Shown: positions 10,164 to 19,696, counted from the first letter of the stretch. The stretch is 64,000 bases of DNA from Candidatus Methanomethylophilus sp. 1R26 (GCF_001481295.1 NZ_LOPS01000027.1:1-64000), one strand, 5' to 3'. A program made the numbers and translations. Notes: generated by a model from the letters alone, not told the origin.

Positions 10164-10326
10164 TGAACTTCGCCGGACGCTGTCCTGCAGATGTGCCAGA
10201 TGTTGGATTCCAATCTGTTCCGCACATCCCCCGCCGGATGGCAGGGAGATTATCCATCTCCCCGCCGTGTGTTATCCGGAAGAATGCTGCGCAGCATGAC
10301 CCAGCCGACATCTTGTTTATACACAG

Positions 10327-10335
10327 TTTTATAAA
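10327..10335 (+). promoter_or_regulatory. TATA box for the gene at 10368
   Basis: TTTTATAAA centred 37 bases before the ATG, in an AT-rich pocket, fits an archaeal TATA box with a leader of about ten bases. Its position also argues that the MATE gene upstream must end earlier than its open frame suggests. Confidence 0.5.
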
Positions 10336-10367
10336 CGGCGGTTACCTAAGGAACTCCGGAGAGCTAT

Positions 10368-10784
10368 ATGTCAGAGATTACCGAAGGAACATGGTTCGCA
10401 TACCAGCTGACCGCATCCCGCGGCGGGAGATCGCACAATGAGCCCTCCATCGAGAAGTACACTGTCGCCAAGATCGACGGCGACAGCGTAACGGTCAAAC
10501 TGGAGGTCAACGCTGTTCCCAAGGGAGAGCTCCATACCACCAAGGACTGCGGCTCCTACATCTTCAGCCTCGAAGGCCTGGAGAAGAAAGGCGCGGAGAA
10601 CATCAAGACCCAGTTCGGGCATGTTTATGCCAACATCTACGAGTTCAACGGGGGTGGCAGGTCCGAGAGGGTCTTCCTCGGCAAGGACAACGTCGTCTTC
10701 AGGGATGTCAGGACCGTGATGCAGGAGGACGGTTCCCTGTACACGGAGAACCGCGAGCTCTGCTGGACCAGCATGAAGCTCTGA
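10368..10784 (+). CDS. Hypothetical protein, 138 aa
   Basis: I do not recognise a family. The protein is soluble and charged, with no signal peptide. It reads as beta-rich (alternating strands such as YTVAKIDGDSVTVKLEVN and YIFSLEGLEKKG). One central cysteine (KDCGSY) and a late one (RELCWTS) are seen. It follows its own TATA box and starts at ATG 10368. The next gene begins ten bases after its stop and encodes a membrane-anchored extracellular protein, so the two may be co-transcribed. Confidence 0.65.
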   Translation: MSEITEGTWFAYQLTASRGGRSHNEPSIEKYTVAKIDGDSVTVKLEVNAVPKGELHTTKDCGSYIFSLEGLEKKGAENIKTQFGHVYANIYEFNGGGRSERVFLGKDNVVFRDVRTVMQEDGSLYTENRELCWTSMKL

Positions 10785-10794
10785 AAAGCGTCCG

Positions 10795-11268
10795 ATGCAG
10801 AATACCCAGTATGCCGGACTGGCGGTTGTGGTCGTTATCCTGAGCATGGGGGTGGCGCTCATGGGGTACATGATGCTGTCGTTGACGGATGACGGCGATG
10901 ACCCCGAGTACTCCCTGTCGGACACTGCGGTATATAACGGGACGGAAACCGCCTGCAGCGGCACCGTCGGGTACAAGAACTATAATGAATCCGACTGGGA
11001 GGACTTGATCGGATTCACGCTGAAAGCATCGTGCGGGGATGACTCGGTGGACGATGAGTACGTTATCATCATCAACGCCGAGAGCAAAGTGCCGGAGAGC
11101 GGCTATACCCAGATCGGCACCGACGGGAACCTCAGCATATGGACGGTATCGGACCCCTCGACAAGCAGCGAGGACGGCACCGCGACATACTGGGTCGATT
11201 CTGACGGAGCGGTCGCGAAGATGACTGTCCTGCACAATGGATACACTTACACTGTCAGCAGGGTATGA
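10795..11268 (+). CDS. Membrane-anchored extracellular protein, 157 aa
   Basis: One N-terminal hydrophobic helix (about residues 8-30, AGLAVVVVILSMGVALMGYMM) is followed by an acidic, Ser/Thr/Asp-rich domain likely facing outside. No lipobox is visible. The domain looks beta-stranded and has two Cys (TACSGT and KASCGD) that could form a disulfide. No family recognised. It follows the 138-aa gene closely. Confidence 0.6.
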   Translation: MQNTQYAGLAVVVVILSMGVALMGYMMLSLTDDGDDPEYSLSDTAVYNGTETACSGTVGYKNYNESDWEDLIGFTLKASCGDDSVDDEYVIIINAESKVPESGYTQIGTDGNLSIWTVSDPSTSSEDGTATYWVDSDGAVAKMTVLHNGYTYTVSRV

Positions 11269-11269
11269 G

Positions 11270-11440
11270 AGGAGGCATTTGCTCCCTTTTTACGCCTGAG
11301 ATCAGGAAGGTTCTCTTCAGCCAACCGTATTCTTCGTAGCGCTTCCGCTTGAAGACCTTCTTCTGTACATTTTTCAGGATCCAGACATCCGAGAAACCTG
11401 CTGCCTCCATCATGCGGAGGCCCTCGGCAGAGCGGCCCTC
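11270..11440 (-). pseudogene. C-terminal remnant of a SAM methyltransferase-like gene
   Basis: A short minus-strand frame (open 11255-11527) carries a segment like the end of class I SAM-dependent methyltransferases: RMMEAAGFSDVWILKNVQKK followed by a KRYEEYGWLKRTFLISG-type final strand. Nothing upstream encodes the cofactor-binding part, so this would be a decayed fragment. The match is short and judged from memory. Confidence 0.3.
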
Positions 11441-11542
11441 ATTTCCAGACTGCAGTGATTTAGGGCCCCGTCGGCATTCCTTTCTTTCTTTGAAGTTTCT
11501 GTGTTGAAGATGCAGGAACGGGGGCATGGCCCCCGAGATGTT

Positions 11543-12274
11543 TCACTGGGCGTAGACGAGCAGGGTGATTTCGTAGACGGCCTCGTCGAACTCGTCCTCG
11601 ACGGCCTTGGACGTATCGGCGTACTTGGCGGCGATCATGTAGGTGCCGGGGGAGTCCACAGGGAACTCGAACCTTCCGTCAGCGTCAGTAGTGAACTTCA
11701 CTGTATCGGAGGCGCCCTTCTTCACGACGTTCACTCTGAGGTTCGCTTTGGGTTTCCCTTCATAGAATATCTGGGTCTTCACTTTCGAACCTGCCTTGGG
11801 CTTAGCGGTATCGACGGTGATGTCGAGGTCGGAGAAGAGCACATCGGGTGCTTTTCCATCATCCGAGACGATCGCCTTGCACGCCAAACTGTAGGCTGCG
11901 GAGTATTTCACGTTCCTGAAGTCCCTTTTGATACCGCGGGACCAGCCCTCGTCGTTCTCGATCCACGGCACGGAGTCCGAGGTGTAGTAGACGGTGTACG
12001 GACCGGCCCCGGCGTCGGGGAACTTCACGCGGAGGCAGTTGTCCTCCGGCCCCTGCTCATATTTGATGTCGGCCTTGCCTTTGGCGTCGAAGATGGCGAC
12101 GTGCGCGTAGTCTATCGGCATATGCCTGTCGTTGACCATGTGGTGGCCGTAGTTGCCGTCTATGACGATCTTCCCGTCTTCTTTTCTAGGGTTCTCCAGC
12201 CAGGTCTCGTGGCCGTAGAGCATCCTGCACTGGCTTCTGACGAACTCTGGGTCTTGATCGTAATAGGGGTCCAT
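11543..12274 (-). CDS. DUF4198-like protein, probable nickel-related
   Basis: 243 residues resembling DUF4198, a family often annotated with nickel uptake. The N-terminus has the typical HETWLENP and a GNYGHH stretch rich in potential metal ligands. The C-terminal half is a carboxypeptidase-regulatory-like beta-sandwich (KVKTQIFYEGKPKANLRVNV, then TTDADGRFEFPVDSPGTYMI). Family members usually carry a signal peptide; none is seen here, so it may be cytoplasmic. A TATA-like TTATTTATTC at 12296-12305 gives it its own promoter. cooT and cooC lie just upstream on the same strand, which supports a nickel role. Confidence 0.65.
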   Translation of the reverse strand: MDPYYDQDPEFVRSQCRMLYGHETWLENPRKEDGKIVIDGNYGHHMVNDRHMPIDYAHVAIFDAKGKADIKYEQGPEDNCLRVKFPDAGAGPYTVYYTSDSVPWIENDEGWSRGIKRDFRNVKYSAAYSLACKAIVSDDGKAPDVLFSDLDITVDTAKPKAGSKVKTQIFYEGKPKANLRVNVVKKGASDTVKFTTDADGRFEFPVDSPGTYMIAAKYADTSKAVEDEFDEAVYEITLLVYAQ

Positions 12275-12345
12275 GTGCGGTAATACTAATTTTGAATAAA
12301 TAACATTCTTCGCTCCAGGCCGGGGCCCGGAGAGGAAGCAGTTTC

Positions 12346-12540
12346 TCAGGCCCTGGTCTGCAGCCAGAGCTCGGTCATGATGGTGTCAACCTTGGTGATC
12401 TCTGCGCTCGGGAACTTGTAGGTCTTCCCGGAAGTGTCCATCAGGGTGATGTGATCGGGTTTGGATGTCACTTTGATGACCTTCTCGGCCACTACGTTCT
12501 CATCATCATGTCCGTCCAGGTATACAGTGAACTCGCACAT
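12346..12540 (-). CDS. cooT: CooT-like small nickel-binding protein
   Basis: 64 residues beginning MCEF, with Cys at position 2, the nickel ligand described for CooT. The rest matches the small beta-rich CooT fold (KVIKVTSKPDHITLMDTSGKTYKFPSAEITKVD). It starts five bases after the cooC stop, so both are on one transcript. CooT assists nickel loading of CO dehydrogenase in Rhodospirillum. No CODH gene is seen in this window, so its client here may be another nickel enzyme or F430 synthesis (inference). Confidence 0.75.
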   Translation of the reverse strand: MCEFTVYLDGHDDENVVAEKVIKVTSKPDHITLMDTSGKTYKFPSAEITKVDTIMTELWLQTRA

Positions 12541-12544
12541 TTCC

Positions 12545-13318
12545 TCACATCCCTACAATGGATTCGATCCTCTTCTCGACGGCGGTCAGATCTTTCACGG
12601 CATTGCTGTTCGGATAGGCATCCAGCAGAGTCCTGTTGTCCCAGTCGGCCTGTATGACTGCGCGGTCGTAACTGATGCGGACGGTATCTTCAGGACCTAC
12701 TCCGACCATTTCAGCCATCCTGGCGGCATCCGCCGGGTTCTCGGACTTGTTGACCACCAGCAGATTCCTTCTGACATCGAGGTCCCTGGCCAGTTTCATA
12801 ACCTGCCTGGATACCTCGGCAGACTTCGGGGTGGGCTCCGACAGGATCATATTGAGGTCGAATTCCTTTGCCAGTCCGCGCCCGAAGATCTCCGGCCCTG
12901 CCTGGGAGTCGACGATGGCGATATCGTACTTCTCCTCGCAGGCGTCCGATTCGAGATAGTTCAGCAGGACCTTCACCAATGCTATCGCAGAGCATAGACA
13001 CCCGCTGCCGCCCTCGGGTACGGCGCCCATGACCACCACTCTGATGCCGTCAGGATTCACCCGCGAATGCTTCTCTATGACTTCTTTCCCGATCGCTTCG
13101 GCACCCTCTTCTTCCAGTTCATCGCTGATCTCTGCCTTATCATCCGTTATGGTAGGGGTCTCCAGGAAGGGGATGCCCAGCGTCATCGCGAGGTTCATGC
13201 TGGGGTCTGTATCGAAGACGATGACCTTCTTCCCTGCACGGGCCATGATGGTGGCCACGGTCGACATGGTGGTGGTCTTTCCCACTCCGCCTTTCCCGGT
13301 CGCGATGATCTTCTTCAT
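12545..13318 (-). CDS. cooC: CooC-type nickel-insertion ATPase
   Basis: P-loop ATPase of the MinD/NifH fold with a deviant Walker A at the N-terminus (GKGGVGKTT) and the CooC metal motif CxC in GGSGCLCSA, where the nickel-binding dimer forms. The 257 residues match CooC. It is divergent from the CbiX/CfbA-like gene at 13403 across an 84-base AT-rich promoter region, and cooT follows it. The function, ATP-dependent nickel delivery, is known for the family; the target here is not shown by the sequence. Confidence 0.85.
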   Translation of the reverse strand: MKKIIATGKGGVGKTTTMSTVATIMARAGKKVIVFDTDPSMNLAMTLGIPFLETPTITDDKAEISDELEEEGAEAIGKEVIEKHSRVNPDGIRVVVMGAVPEGGSGCLCSAIALVKVLLNYLESDACEEKYDIAIVDSQAGPEIFGRGLAKEFDLNMILSEPTPKSAEVSRQVMKLARDLDVRRNLLVVNKSENPADAARMAEMVGVGPEDTVRISYDRAVIQADWDNRTLLDAYPNSNAVKDLTAVEKRIESIVGM

Positions 13319-13402
13319 TGTCTCTGTCTGGTAATAATTATGATTAATTTAAAACATACTAATTGCGATTGATTTTTCAATTCGTAATCGATAGCGCCGC
13401 CG

Positions 13403-14236
13403 ATGATTACAGGGGTCATGGTCCTGGGCTTCGATTCAGAGATACCAGAATGCCGCAGGGTCACGGAAGAGTGCGTTCGCAGATTGGCGGAAAGGGGGCA
13501 TTCCAACGTGGTCAGGGCCTTTTACAGAGGGCATCCCTCGGAAACGGAAGCATTGGATGAGCTGACCGCCCTGCATGCGGACCCTATCGTCGTCCTGCCG
13601 CTGGTAGTTTCGGAGGGAGAGCTTTCGGTTCACAGGATGCCGAAGGCGATGGGAATGCCGGATAACTGCTGCTCGTTCACCTATGATTCCGAAGGGCACG
13701 AGGCGGCCGTCAGGTTCTCTACCTCATTCAACTGGCACATCAAGGTGACTGAACTGTTGGAGAAGAGGATAATGGAGGCCGGAGGCCGTTCCGGGGACGG
13801 AATCCTGCTGATCAGGCACGGTTCTTCCATGTCATACTCCGCCAAGGATTCCGCTAAGCATGCCGAGAGGCTGAGGGAGAAAGGGTACACGGTCGAGGAA
13901 GCGTCGCTGTCGGGGCCTGAGAGCATCGGGAAGGCTCTGAGCAGGCTTAGAGCGGAGGTTGCAGGCAGGATCATCGCAGTTCCGCTCACGATCGTATGGA
14001 CGGAGCGCTCTGCACGGATACTTGTCGGAGCTTCGGAAGGGGAGGAAATGACGATGGCCGCCCCGCTCGGAGCGGACGGCCTTATGATAGAGGTCATGGA
14101 ATCTAAGATCCCCGAAGGATGGCGACGGACTACCGGATATGCAGGAAAGGCATTGTGCCAGATCTTTGTGGAATATCTCGCTATTGCATTATACGGCGGC
14201 GATGATTGTTACGATTATTTGATTTCTTATTATTAA
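13403..14236 (+). CDS. CbiX/CfbA-like sirohydrochlorin metal chelatase
   Basis: 277 residues in two related halves. The second half has the clearer signature: LLIRHGSSMSYSAKDSAKHA with the metal-site His, then IIAVPLTIVWTERSARIL. The first half starts VMVLGFDSEIPE and contains IVVLPLVVSEGELSVHRM. Family members insert Co (CbiX) or Ni (CfbA, F430 pathway) into sirohydrochlorin. Placement opposite cooC/cooT favours nickel, but metal choice is not readable from sequence. A second active-site His in the first half is not clear, so only one half may be catalytic. Confidence 0.65.
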   Translation: MITGVMVLGFDSEIPECRRVTEECVRRLAERGHSNVVRAFYRGHPSETEALDELTALHADPIVVLPLVVSEGELSVHRMPKAMGMPDNCCSFTYDSEGHEAAVRFSTSFNWHIKVTELLEKRIMEAGGRSGDGILLIRHGSSMSYSAKDSAKHAERLREKGYTVEEASLSGPESIGKALSRLRAEVAGRIIAVPLTIVWTERSARILVGASEGEEMTMAAPLGADGLMIEVMESKIPEGWRRTTGYAGKALCQIFVEYLAIALYGGDDCYDYLISYY

Positions 14237-14240
14237 ATAC

Positions 14241-15623
14241 ATGAAGCCGATACACAAAGGAATGGATGATCGCGATTCGAACCTTCAGCTGATGCTCGGC
14301 GAGCCGAAGAGGGCCATCCGCAGCATGTTCGTCGCCTTCATCATCGCCGAGGCGGTCATTCAGATAAACCAGTTCGTGGACACCTTCTGGGTCTCAGGAT
14401 TGGGGACCGCATCCGCTTCCGCCGTATCGACCGTCGTGCCGATCTACAATCTGATGACGGCTGCGGGCATCGGCATCGCACTCGGCGCCACCACTACGAT
14501 CGCCTTCCGTCTCGGCCGGGACGAAAGGGAGGCTGCAGAAAGGCTTGCCGGGGCCGCAGTGTTCTTGGGCCTGCTGCTTTCTCTTATTGCTTCGGTTCTC
14601 ACAGCCGTCTTCCTCAAGCAGGCTGTCCGCTTCATGGGGGCGGAGGACGTCATGGATGAGGCCGTGCTGTACATGCTGCCTTACATCCTGCTCTCTCCGG
14701 TCCTGCTTTCGGAAGCGGTTCTGGGAGGGATCCTTAGGGGAGAGGGGGCCGCCCGCAAATCGACCCTCATGCAGATGAGCGCCGCCGTTTTCAACATGGC
14801 CCTCGATCCGCTCTTCATTTATGCTCTGGGATTGGACGTCATGGGAGCAGGCGTTGCAACTGTCGCCGCTACTGCGTTGTCCCTTTTGATCGGAATATAC
14901 TGGTACAAAACCAGGAAGACTGTTGTGGGGATCTCCCGCAGGAGCATCCTGCATCCTGCCAAGGCCGATTTGAGGGAGGTCTTAGGGGTCGGCGGTCCGA
15001 AGACGGGGCAGCAGATCATCTCCGATCTGACCGATCTCCTGCAGAGAGTGTTCATCATCATCGCAGGCGGGACGAACGCCGTGATGCTGTACAATTATCC
15101 ATGGAGGTACATGGGCCTCGCGCAGCTTCCCGCACACGCTTTGGACAGGTCCATGGTGCCGGTCTGCTCTGCCGCCTACGGCCAAGCGCAGACGGACAAG
15201 ATGCGCGCTGCTTTCCTTTATACTATGAAACTGACGCTGTCGGTCTCGCTGGTGATGCTGGTGCTCATGTATGTGTTCGCGGAACCGCTGATGTCCGTCA
15301 TGACCGTCGAGGAGTCCATGAGGGAAGTGCGCCCCGATTTCGTGAAGGCGCTGAGGATCTCGGTCTTCGTCCTCCCGTTCGGCGCCATGATGGGCATGGC
15401 CTCGTCACTGCTTCAATCGATGAAGAAGGCGAAGATCCCCATGGACTTCTACTTGGTATGGGGTTTCATCAAACTGGGGCTTTATGCCGTGGCGTGCCAG
15501 TATTCGATATGGGCGATCCTCTGGTGCATGGTGGCAGTGCACGTCTTCGGAGGGGTGTGCCTTATGATCATCGCGTATGCAGAATTCAAAAGGGTCTCTT
15601 CAGCGAAGCCCAGGCCGGAATGA
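14241..15623 (+). CDS. MATE family efflux transporter 2
   Basis: 460 residues with about 12 membrane helices, paralogous to the gene at 8804. Shared features include INQFVDTFWVSGLGTASASA near the start and LGGILRGEGAARKSTLMQM in the middle. ATG 14241 follows the chelatase stop by four bases, so it may belong to the same transcript; ATG 14262 is an alternative. This intact copy shows that family members end shortly after the last helix, which supports a shorter end for the first copy. Substrate unknown. Confidence 0.85.
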   Translation: MKPIHKGMDDRDSNLQLMLGEPKRAIRSMFVAFIIAEAVIQINQFVDTFWVSGLGTASASAVSTVVPIYNLMTAAGIGIALGATTTIAFRLGRDEREAAERLAGAAVFLGLLLSLIASVLTAVFLKQAVRFMGAEDVMDEAVLYMLPYILLSPVLLSEAVLGGILRGEGAARKSTLMQMSAAVFNMALDPLFIYALGLDVMGAGVATVAATALSLLIGIYWYKTRKTVVGISRRSILHPAKADLREVLGVGGPKTGQQIISDLTDLLQRVFIIIAGGTNAVMLYNYPWRYMGLAQLPAHALDRSMVPVCSAAYGQAQTDKMRAAFLYTMKLTLSVSLVMLVLMYVFAEPLMSVMTVEESMREVRPDFVKALRISVFVLPFGAMMGMASSLLQSMKKAKIPMDFYLVWGFIKLGLYAVACQYSIWAILWCMVAVHVFGGVCLMIIAYAEFKRVSSAKPRPE

Positions 15624-15930
15624 ATCGGCAGATCGGGAGGACTGTTCATGGCGATTGCGGACATTCGGGCGATGATCTGGACGGCTGCTGATTCAGAATC
15701 GTCACTGAACGGAGGACCGACAGAACCAGAATCAGCGGAGCAAGCAGCGGTCATCGGTCAATCGGGATTGGGTGTGACTCATTTTCCGTTGGTATGCGTA
15801 GCGTGTTACTATTTACAAGAAAGTATTATTAACGAGCGTCTGATACAAGGTCCCAGTTCGGAGAGGCCGCACGGCCGCATTTCCGCTGTATGCGCGGCTG
15901 CGGAAGGGGTGTCCCGAAACAGGTGAAATG
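15624..15930 (+). promoter_or_regulatory. Gene-free stretch before the first ABC importer
   Basis: About 300 bases without a credible gene. The only feature I can support is an AT-rich pocket at about 15807-15835 (TACTATTTACAAG, then TATTATTAAC), a likely TATA region roughly 100 bases before the binding-protein start. No hairpin or repeat stands out. Confidence 0.35.
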
Positions 15931-17454
15931 ATGGACAACAAAATTCTCGCGATCATCGCCGTGGCTGTGGTCGCTGTGGTGGCCGCAGGGGCATATTTTG
16001 CCCTCAGCGGCGACGACGATGACGACGGTGTTAACCTGAGCCTCGATGCCTACCCCGGCACGTATCTCACGGTCCTCGGCAACGCCGATCTCGATACCGA
16101 GTTCTCATCTGCAGATGCGACAGCCATCCAGAAGTTCATCGATGACAAGGTGGACGAATCGGACTCGTACAAGTATGAGAACTACTACATGTACGATGCC
16201 AATTACGACGGCAAGATCGACTCTGACGACGTGGACAAGGTCAATGCCATCCTGTCCGCCCTCACAAGCGGCGACTGGTCCGAGGTGGGCGAGGTCCATT
16301 ACGTGAACGTCGACTACAATGTGGTGTCCTATGATATGACCCACAACAACAAGGTCATAACCCTTATCGCTCCTCCCCTGGACACTGTTCTCGCCATGGG
16401 CGGCCAGGATCTGATCGTCGGGACCGACAACAGGATCACCACCGGGAAGTACCATGAGGAGTACAAGAGCACTCTTGACTTCAGTAGCCTCGTCGACGTC
16501 GGCAGCTGCAATGAGCCAGACACCGAGAAGATCCTGAAGGCCTCCGATGACAACGGCGGCGTCAATGTTGTCTGCGGGACCGCGGACAGCTACGGCTCCA
16601 GCATGGAGACTGTGTTCAAGGGCACCGATGTCAGCGTCATCCGCATCGGCTCGTGGGAGTACGGCGCTACCCTCTACGGCCTTATGACCGCCGGGTTCCT
16701 GCTCAAGAAGACGGCCGAGAGCCAGTCGTACTATGAATGGTATGAGGGCGTCCACGATAAAGTGGTTGATATCGTCAACAGCGTCCCTGATGAGAAGAAA
16801 TCCGCAGGGAAGATCGGATCCACTGCCTGCTACGGCTACCTCGACGAGCTGTCGATCCTCGGCGAATATTCCGGCGAGTACACCAACCTGATGGTTCTCG
16901 ACCCTTACGATTCCACCGAAGCGTTCCTCAACGGAGGAACCACCGGGGGCCATGGGAACACGATATCTACGGAAGAGGTAAGCACTATGGTCGAGAAGTA
17001 CAACCTCAAGCACCTGATCCTCATGATCGGAACGCCCTTCCAGGTCGTCACCAAGGCCACCGGGTCCGATAATTACCAGTCGTCCCAGGCATACATGAAG
17101 GAGATCTACAGCAAGTGGCTGGAGAGGATAGCCGGAACAGAATCCGCTGCGCAGGAGGAGTTCCTCAGCAAGTGCGACATATGCATCACCGGCTACTCGT
17201 TCAGCAGCGGTGTATCCGAGGTCCTGAACCAGCTCATCATGTGCTACTACCTGTACCCTGATGAGTTCAAGGCGTACTTCGGCTGCAGCGACGACGCGGC
17301 CGCCAAGGAGAAGATCGGGGAATACGTCGATGCTTACTGCCAGAAGATCGGTATCAGCGGCTCCTGGGCCTTCGAATCTTCCGACGGCGTCTACGGGATG
17401 AACCTCCTCTACTGCGGAGAGGATGATGCCAGGAACATCATGAACGGGATCTGA
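15931..17454 (+). CDS. ABC importer substrate-binding protein with dockerin-like module
   Basis: An N-terminal hydrophobic anchor (about residues 4-24) precedes an acidic linker (GDDDDDG). A dockerin-like pair of Ca-binding F-hands follows: NADLDTEFSSADATAIQKFI and DANYDGKIDSDDVDKVNAIL, about residues 45-110. The rest is a type III (BtuF/FhuD-like) metal-chelate binding domain, beginning around VITLIAPPLDTVLAMGGQD. Two ATGs are adjacent; AGGTGA at 15921-15926 fits 15931 better than 15928. The permease and ATPase genes follow. The ligand is probably a siderophore, haem or corrinoid. The dockerin is unusual for an ABC binding protein. Confidence 0.85.
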   Translation: MDNKILAIIAVAVVAVVAAGAYFALSGDDDDDGVNLSLDAYPGTYLTVLGNADLDTEFSSADATAIQKFIDDKVDESDSYKYENYYMYDANYDGKIDSDDVDKVNAILSALTSGDWSEVGEVHYVNVDYNVVSYDMTHNNKVITLIAPPLDTVLAMGGQDLIVGTDNRITTGKYHEEYKSTLDFSSLVDVGSCNEPDTEKILKASDDNGGVNVVCGTADSYGSSMETVFKGTDVSVIRIGSWEYGATLYGLMTAGFLLKKTAESQSYYEWYEGVHDKVVDIVNSVPDEKKSAGKIGSTACYGYLDELSILGEYSGEYTNLMVLDPYDSTEAFLNGGTTGGHGNTISTEEVSTMVEKYNLKHLILMIGTPFQVVTKATGSDNYQSSQAYMKEIYSKWLERIAGTESAAQEEFLSKCDICITGYSFSSGVSEVLNQLIMCYYLYPDEFKAYFGCSDDAAAKEKIGEYVDAYCQKIGISGSWAFESSDGVYGMNLLYCGEDDARNIMNGI

Positions 17455-17598
17455 AACTTCCAAACTCCTTCAGAGGGGCCCGTGTCCATGCGGCACGGCC
17501 CCTCCTCTCGATATGGTCTATGGTCTGCCGGCGGGGACGAAGTGGATCTCGTTGCCCGCTGTACCGCGGGGAAATGCCGCGGACCGGAGCCGAAAAGC

Positions 17599-18729
17599 AT
17601 GAAAGTATGGGAAAGAATGAAGATAATCAAGGAGAACGTGAGCCTATCGAGCATCTCCAAACGCGCAGTGAGCGAAGGCGATGCTCCTGCAGAGACTGCC
17701 TTCAAGCAGTACAAGGCATTCCGTTACACCAAGATGCTTTTCCTCATAGGGTCGGCGGTCATCCTGCTCTTCCTCATCGGGATCAAACTGGGGATCGGCT
17801 CCTACCCTATATCATTCGGCGATGTGTACAGCACCCTCTGGCACCATCTCAAGGGAGATATCGAGAACTATTCTTACGATAACGTTGTCTGGAACCAGCG
17901 CATGCCGAGGCTCCTGACGGCCATCTTCGTGGGCGTCGGTCTCTCGGCGGCCGGTGCGGCCATGCAGAGCATGATGAAGAACCCCCTGGCCGATCCGTAC
18001 ACCACCGGTATCTCCGCCGGCGCCCTGTTCGGCGCCACGCTGGCCATGACGATGGGGATCACCATCGTGGGCGGATATTACGGCCGCATCGTCAATGCCT
18101 TCGTGTTCGCTATGGTGCCGGCGGCAATAATCCTCATCCTGGCCAAATGGAGGAGGCCCACTCCTGCCATGATGATCCTCGTCGGGATATCAGTCATGTA
18201 CATCTTCAATGCCTTCCAGGCGTTCATGATGCTCACCGCCGATCCCAACTCGGCATCTTCGGTGTACACATGGAGCGTCGGGAGCATCGGGATGACCACT
18301 TGGGAAGAGGTGCCCATGCTGGCCTGCATCGCCCTCCTGGGCGCGGTGGCATTGTTCTTCTGCACCAAGGTCCTCAATGCCCTCAACTCCGGGGATTCCT
18401 ACGCCAAGTCCCTGGGGATCAATGTCGACCGCGTCAGGATCGTCATCATGGTCCTCGTCTCCCTGATAGCGGCGGGTACCGTCAGCTTCACCGGGGTCAT
18501 CGGATTCGTCGGTCTGGTCTCTCCTCATATCGCGCGTATATTCGTGGGCTCGGACAACCGCATCCTCCTGCCCGCTTCGGCGATGATAGGTGCCAGCCTC
18601 ATGGTGCTGTGCGATATCATCGGCTATACGGTCGCCGGCTACAGCCTGCAGATCGGCATCATAACCGCCATGATCGGAGGTCCGCTGTTCCTGATCCTCA
18701 TCGTCTCGCAGAAGAAAGGAGCGTGGTGA
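17599..18729 (+). CDS. FecCD/BtuC-type ABC permease 1
   Basis: About ten membrane helices with family signatures: AMQSMMKNPLADPYTTGIS after the second helix and GVIGFVGLVSPHIARI near the end, where the ATPase docks. The frame is open from 17482, but the first 39 codons look non-coding and the conserved part begins later. I choose ATG 17599, with GGAG at 17586-17589. It moves metal chelates or corrinoids across the membrane with the proteins encoded on either side. The ATPase start lies two bases after its stop. Confidence 0.87.
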   Translation: MKVWERMKIIKENVSLSSISKRAVSEGDAPAETAFKQYKAFRYTKMLFLIGSAVILLFLIGIKLGIGSYPISFGDVYSTLWHHLKGDIENYSYDNVVWNQRMPRLLTAIFVGVGLSAAGAAMQSMMKNPLADPYTTGISAGALFGATLAMTMGITIVGGYYGRIVNAFVFAMVPAAIILILAKWRRPTPAMMILVGISVMYIFNAFQAFMMLTADPNSASSVYTWSVGSIGMTTWEEVPMLACIALLGAVALFFCTKVLNALNSGDSYAKSLGINVDRVRIVIMVLVSLIAAGTVSFTGVIGFVGLVSPHIARIFVGSDNRILLPASAMIGASLMVLCDIIGYTVAGYSLQIGIITAMIGGPLFLILIVSQKKGAW

Positions 18730-18730
18730 A

Positions 18731-19665
18731 ATGGTCGTGCCGATAGTCACTGAGGACCTGTCCGCTTCCTACGATGGCAGGACCAACGTCTGGAGCGGCA
18801 TAAACATCACCATCGACCGTCCCGGTCTGGTGGGGATCCTCGGCCCGAACGGGGTCGGGAAATCCACTCTCATGTACACGATCAACAAGATAATCGACCC
18901 CAGCGGCGGCCATGTGTACCTCGGGGGCAGAGATATTGCCGAGATGGACTACAAGGATATAGCCAGGTTCGTCGCCTACGTCCCTCAGGTGTCCAACGAG
19001 ACTTTCTCGATGAGCGTCATGGACACCGTCCTCATGGGGCGCTATCCGGTTTCCGGCTTCAACACCTCCGACGATGACATCAGGATCGCCGCCAACTGCC
19101 TCGATCTGATGCACATGTCGGAATTCGCGATGCGTCAATTCGACGAACTGTCGGCAGGGCAGCATCAGAAGGTAATGATCGCCAGGGGACTGGCCCAGGA
19201 GCCGGACATCCTTATGCTAGACGAGCCGACCGCGAACCTCGACGTGTACTACCAAATGTACGTCATGAAGATCCTCCGCGAGATCGCCCACAGGAACGGC
19301 ATCATCGTGCTGACCATCTGCCACGACCTCAATGTGGCCTCGAGGTTCTGCGACCGCGTGATACTCCTGTCCGATGGGCATGTCCACTCGGACGGAACGC
19401 CAGAGCAGGTCATCACCGAGAAGAACATCCAGGATGTGTACGGGTCAGGTCGGAGGTCCGCAATGTGGACGGAAGGCCGTATATCATCTTCCACTCAGAC
19501 GATGCGGCCGAACTTGACAGGGATCCCGGGACGATCTATCGGGTGGGGAACTACAAGGGGAAGGAGGCGAGGATATCGGATGCCAAGAATCATTCATCCG
19601 CCTTTCTCAGTGGCCGCTTCGGGAAAAGAACAGGACGCAGAGAAAATGAGGATGAAAGGAAGTAA
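18731..19665 (+). CDS. FecE/BtuD-type ABC ATPase 1 (frameshifted near the end)
   Basis: Walker A GPNGVGKST, signature LSAGQHQKV, Walker B ILMLDEP and the switch His in TICHDLN are all present. The frame breaks in the G run at 19442-19444; with one more G the tail reads YGVRSEVRNVDGRPYIIFHS and ends at 19665. Without the repair the frame would run to 19693 with an arginine-rich nonsense tail. The restored C-terminus adds about 60 residues beyond the nucleotide domain, partly basic. It forms a three-gene importer with the two genes before it. Confidence 0.87.
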
Positions 19666-19696
19666 TGGCCTTCCTGCCTTGATTTTCAAATAAACT

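Noticed and set aside
10141-10441. C-terminal extension of MATE transporter 1
   Set aside because: No membrane or conserved residues, crosses a promoter and overlaps the next gene; the second MATE copy ends without it.
12346-13318. CooC and CooT as proof of a CO dehydrogenase pathway
   Set aside because: No cdh or cooS gene is present in the window; the genes can serve other nickel enzymes.
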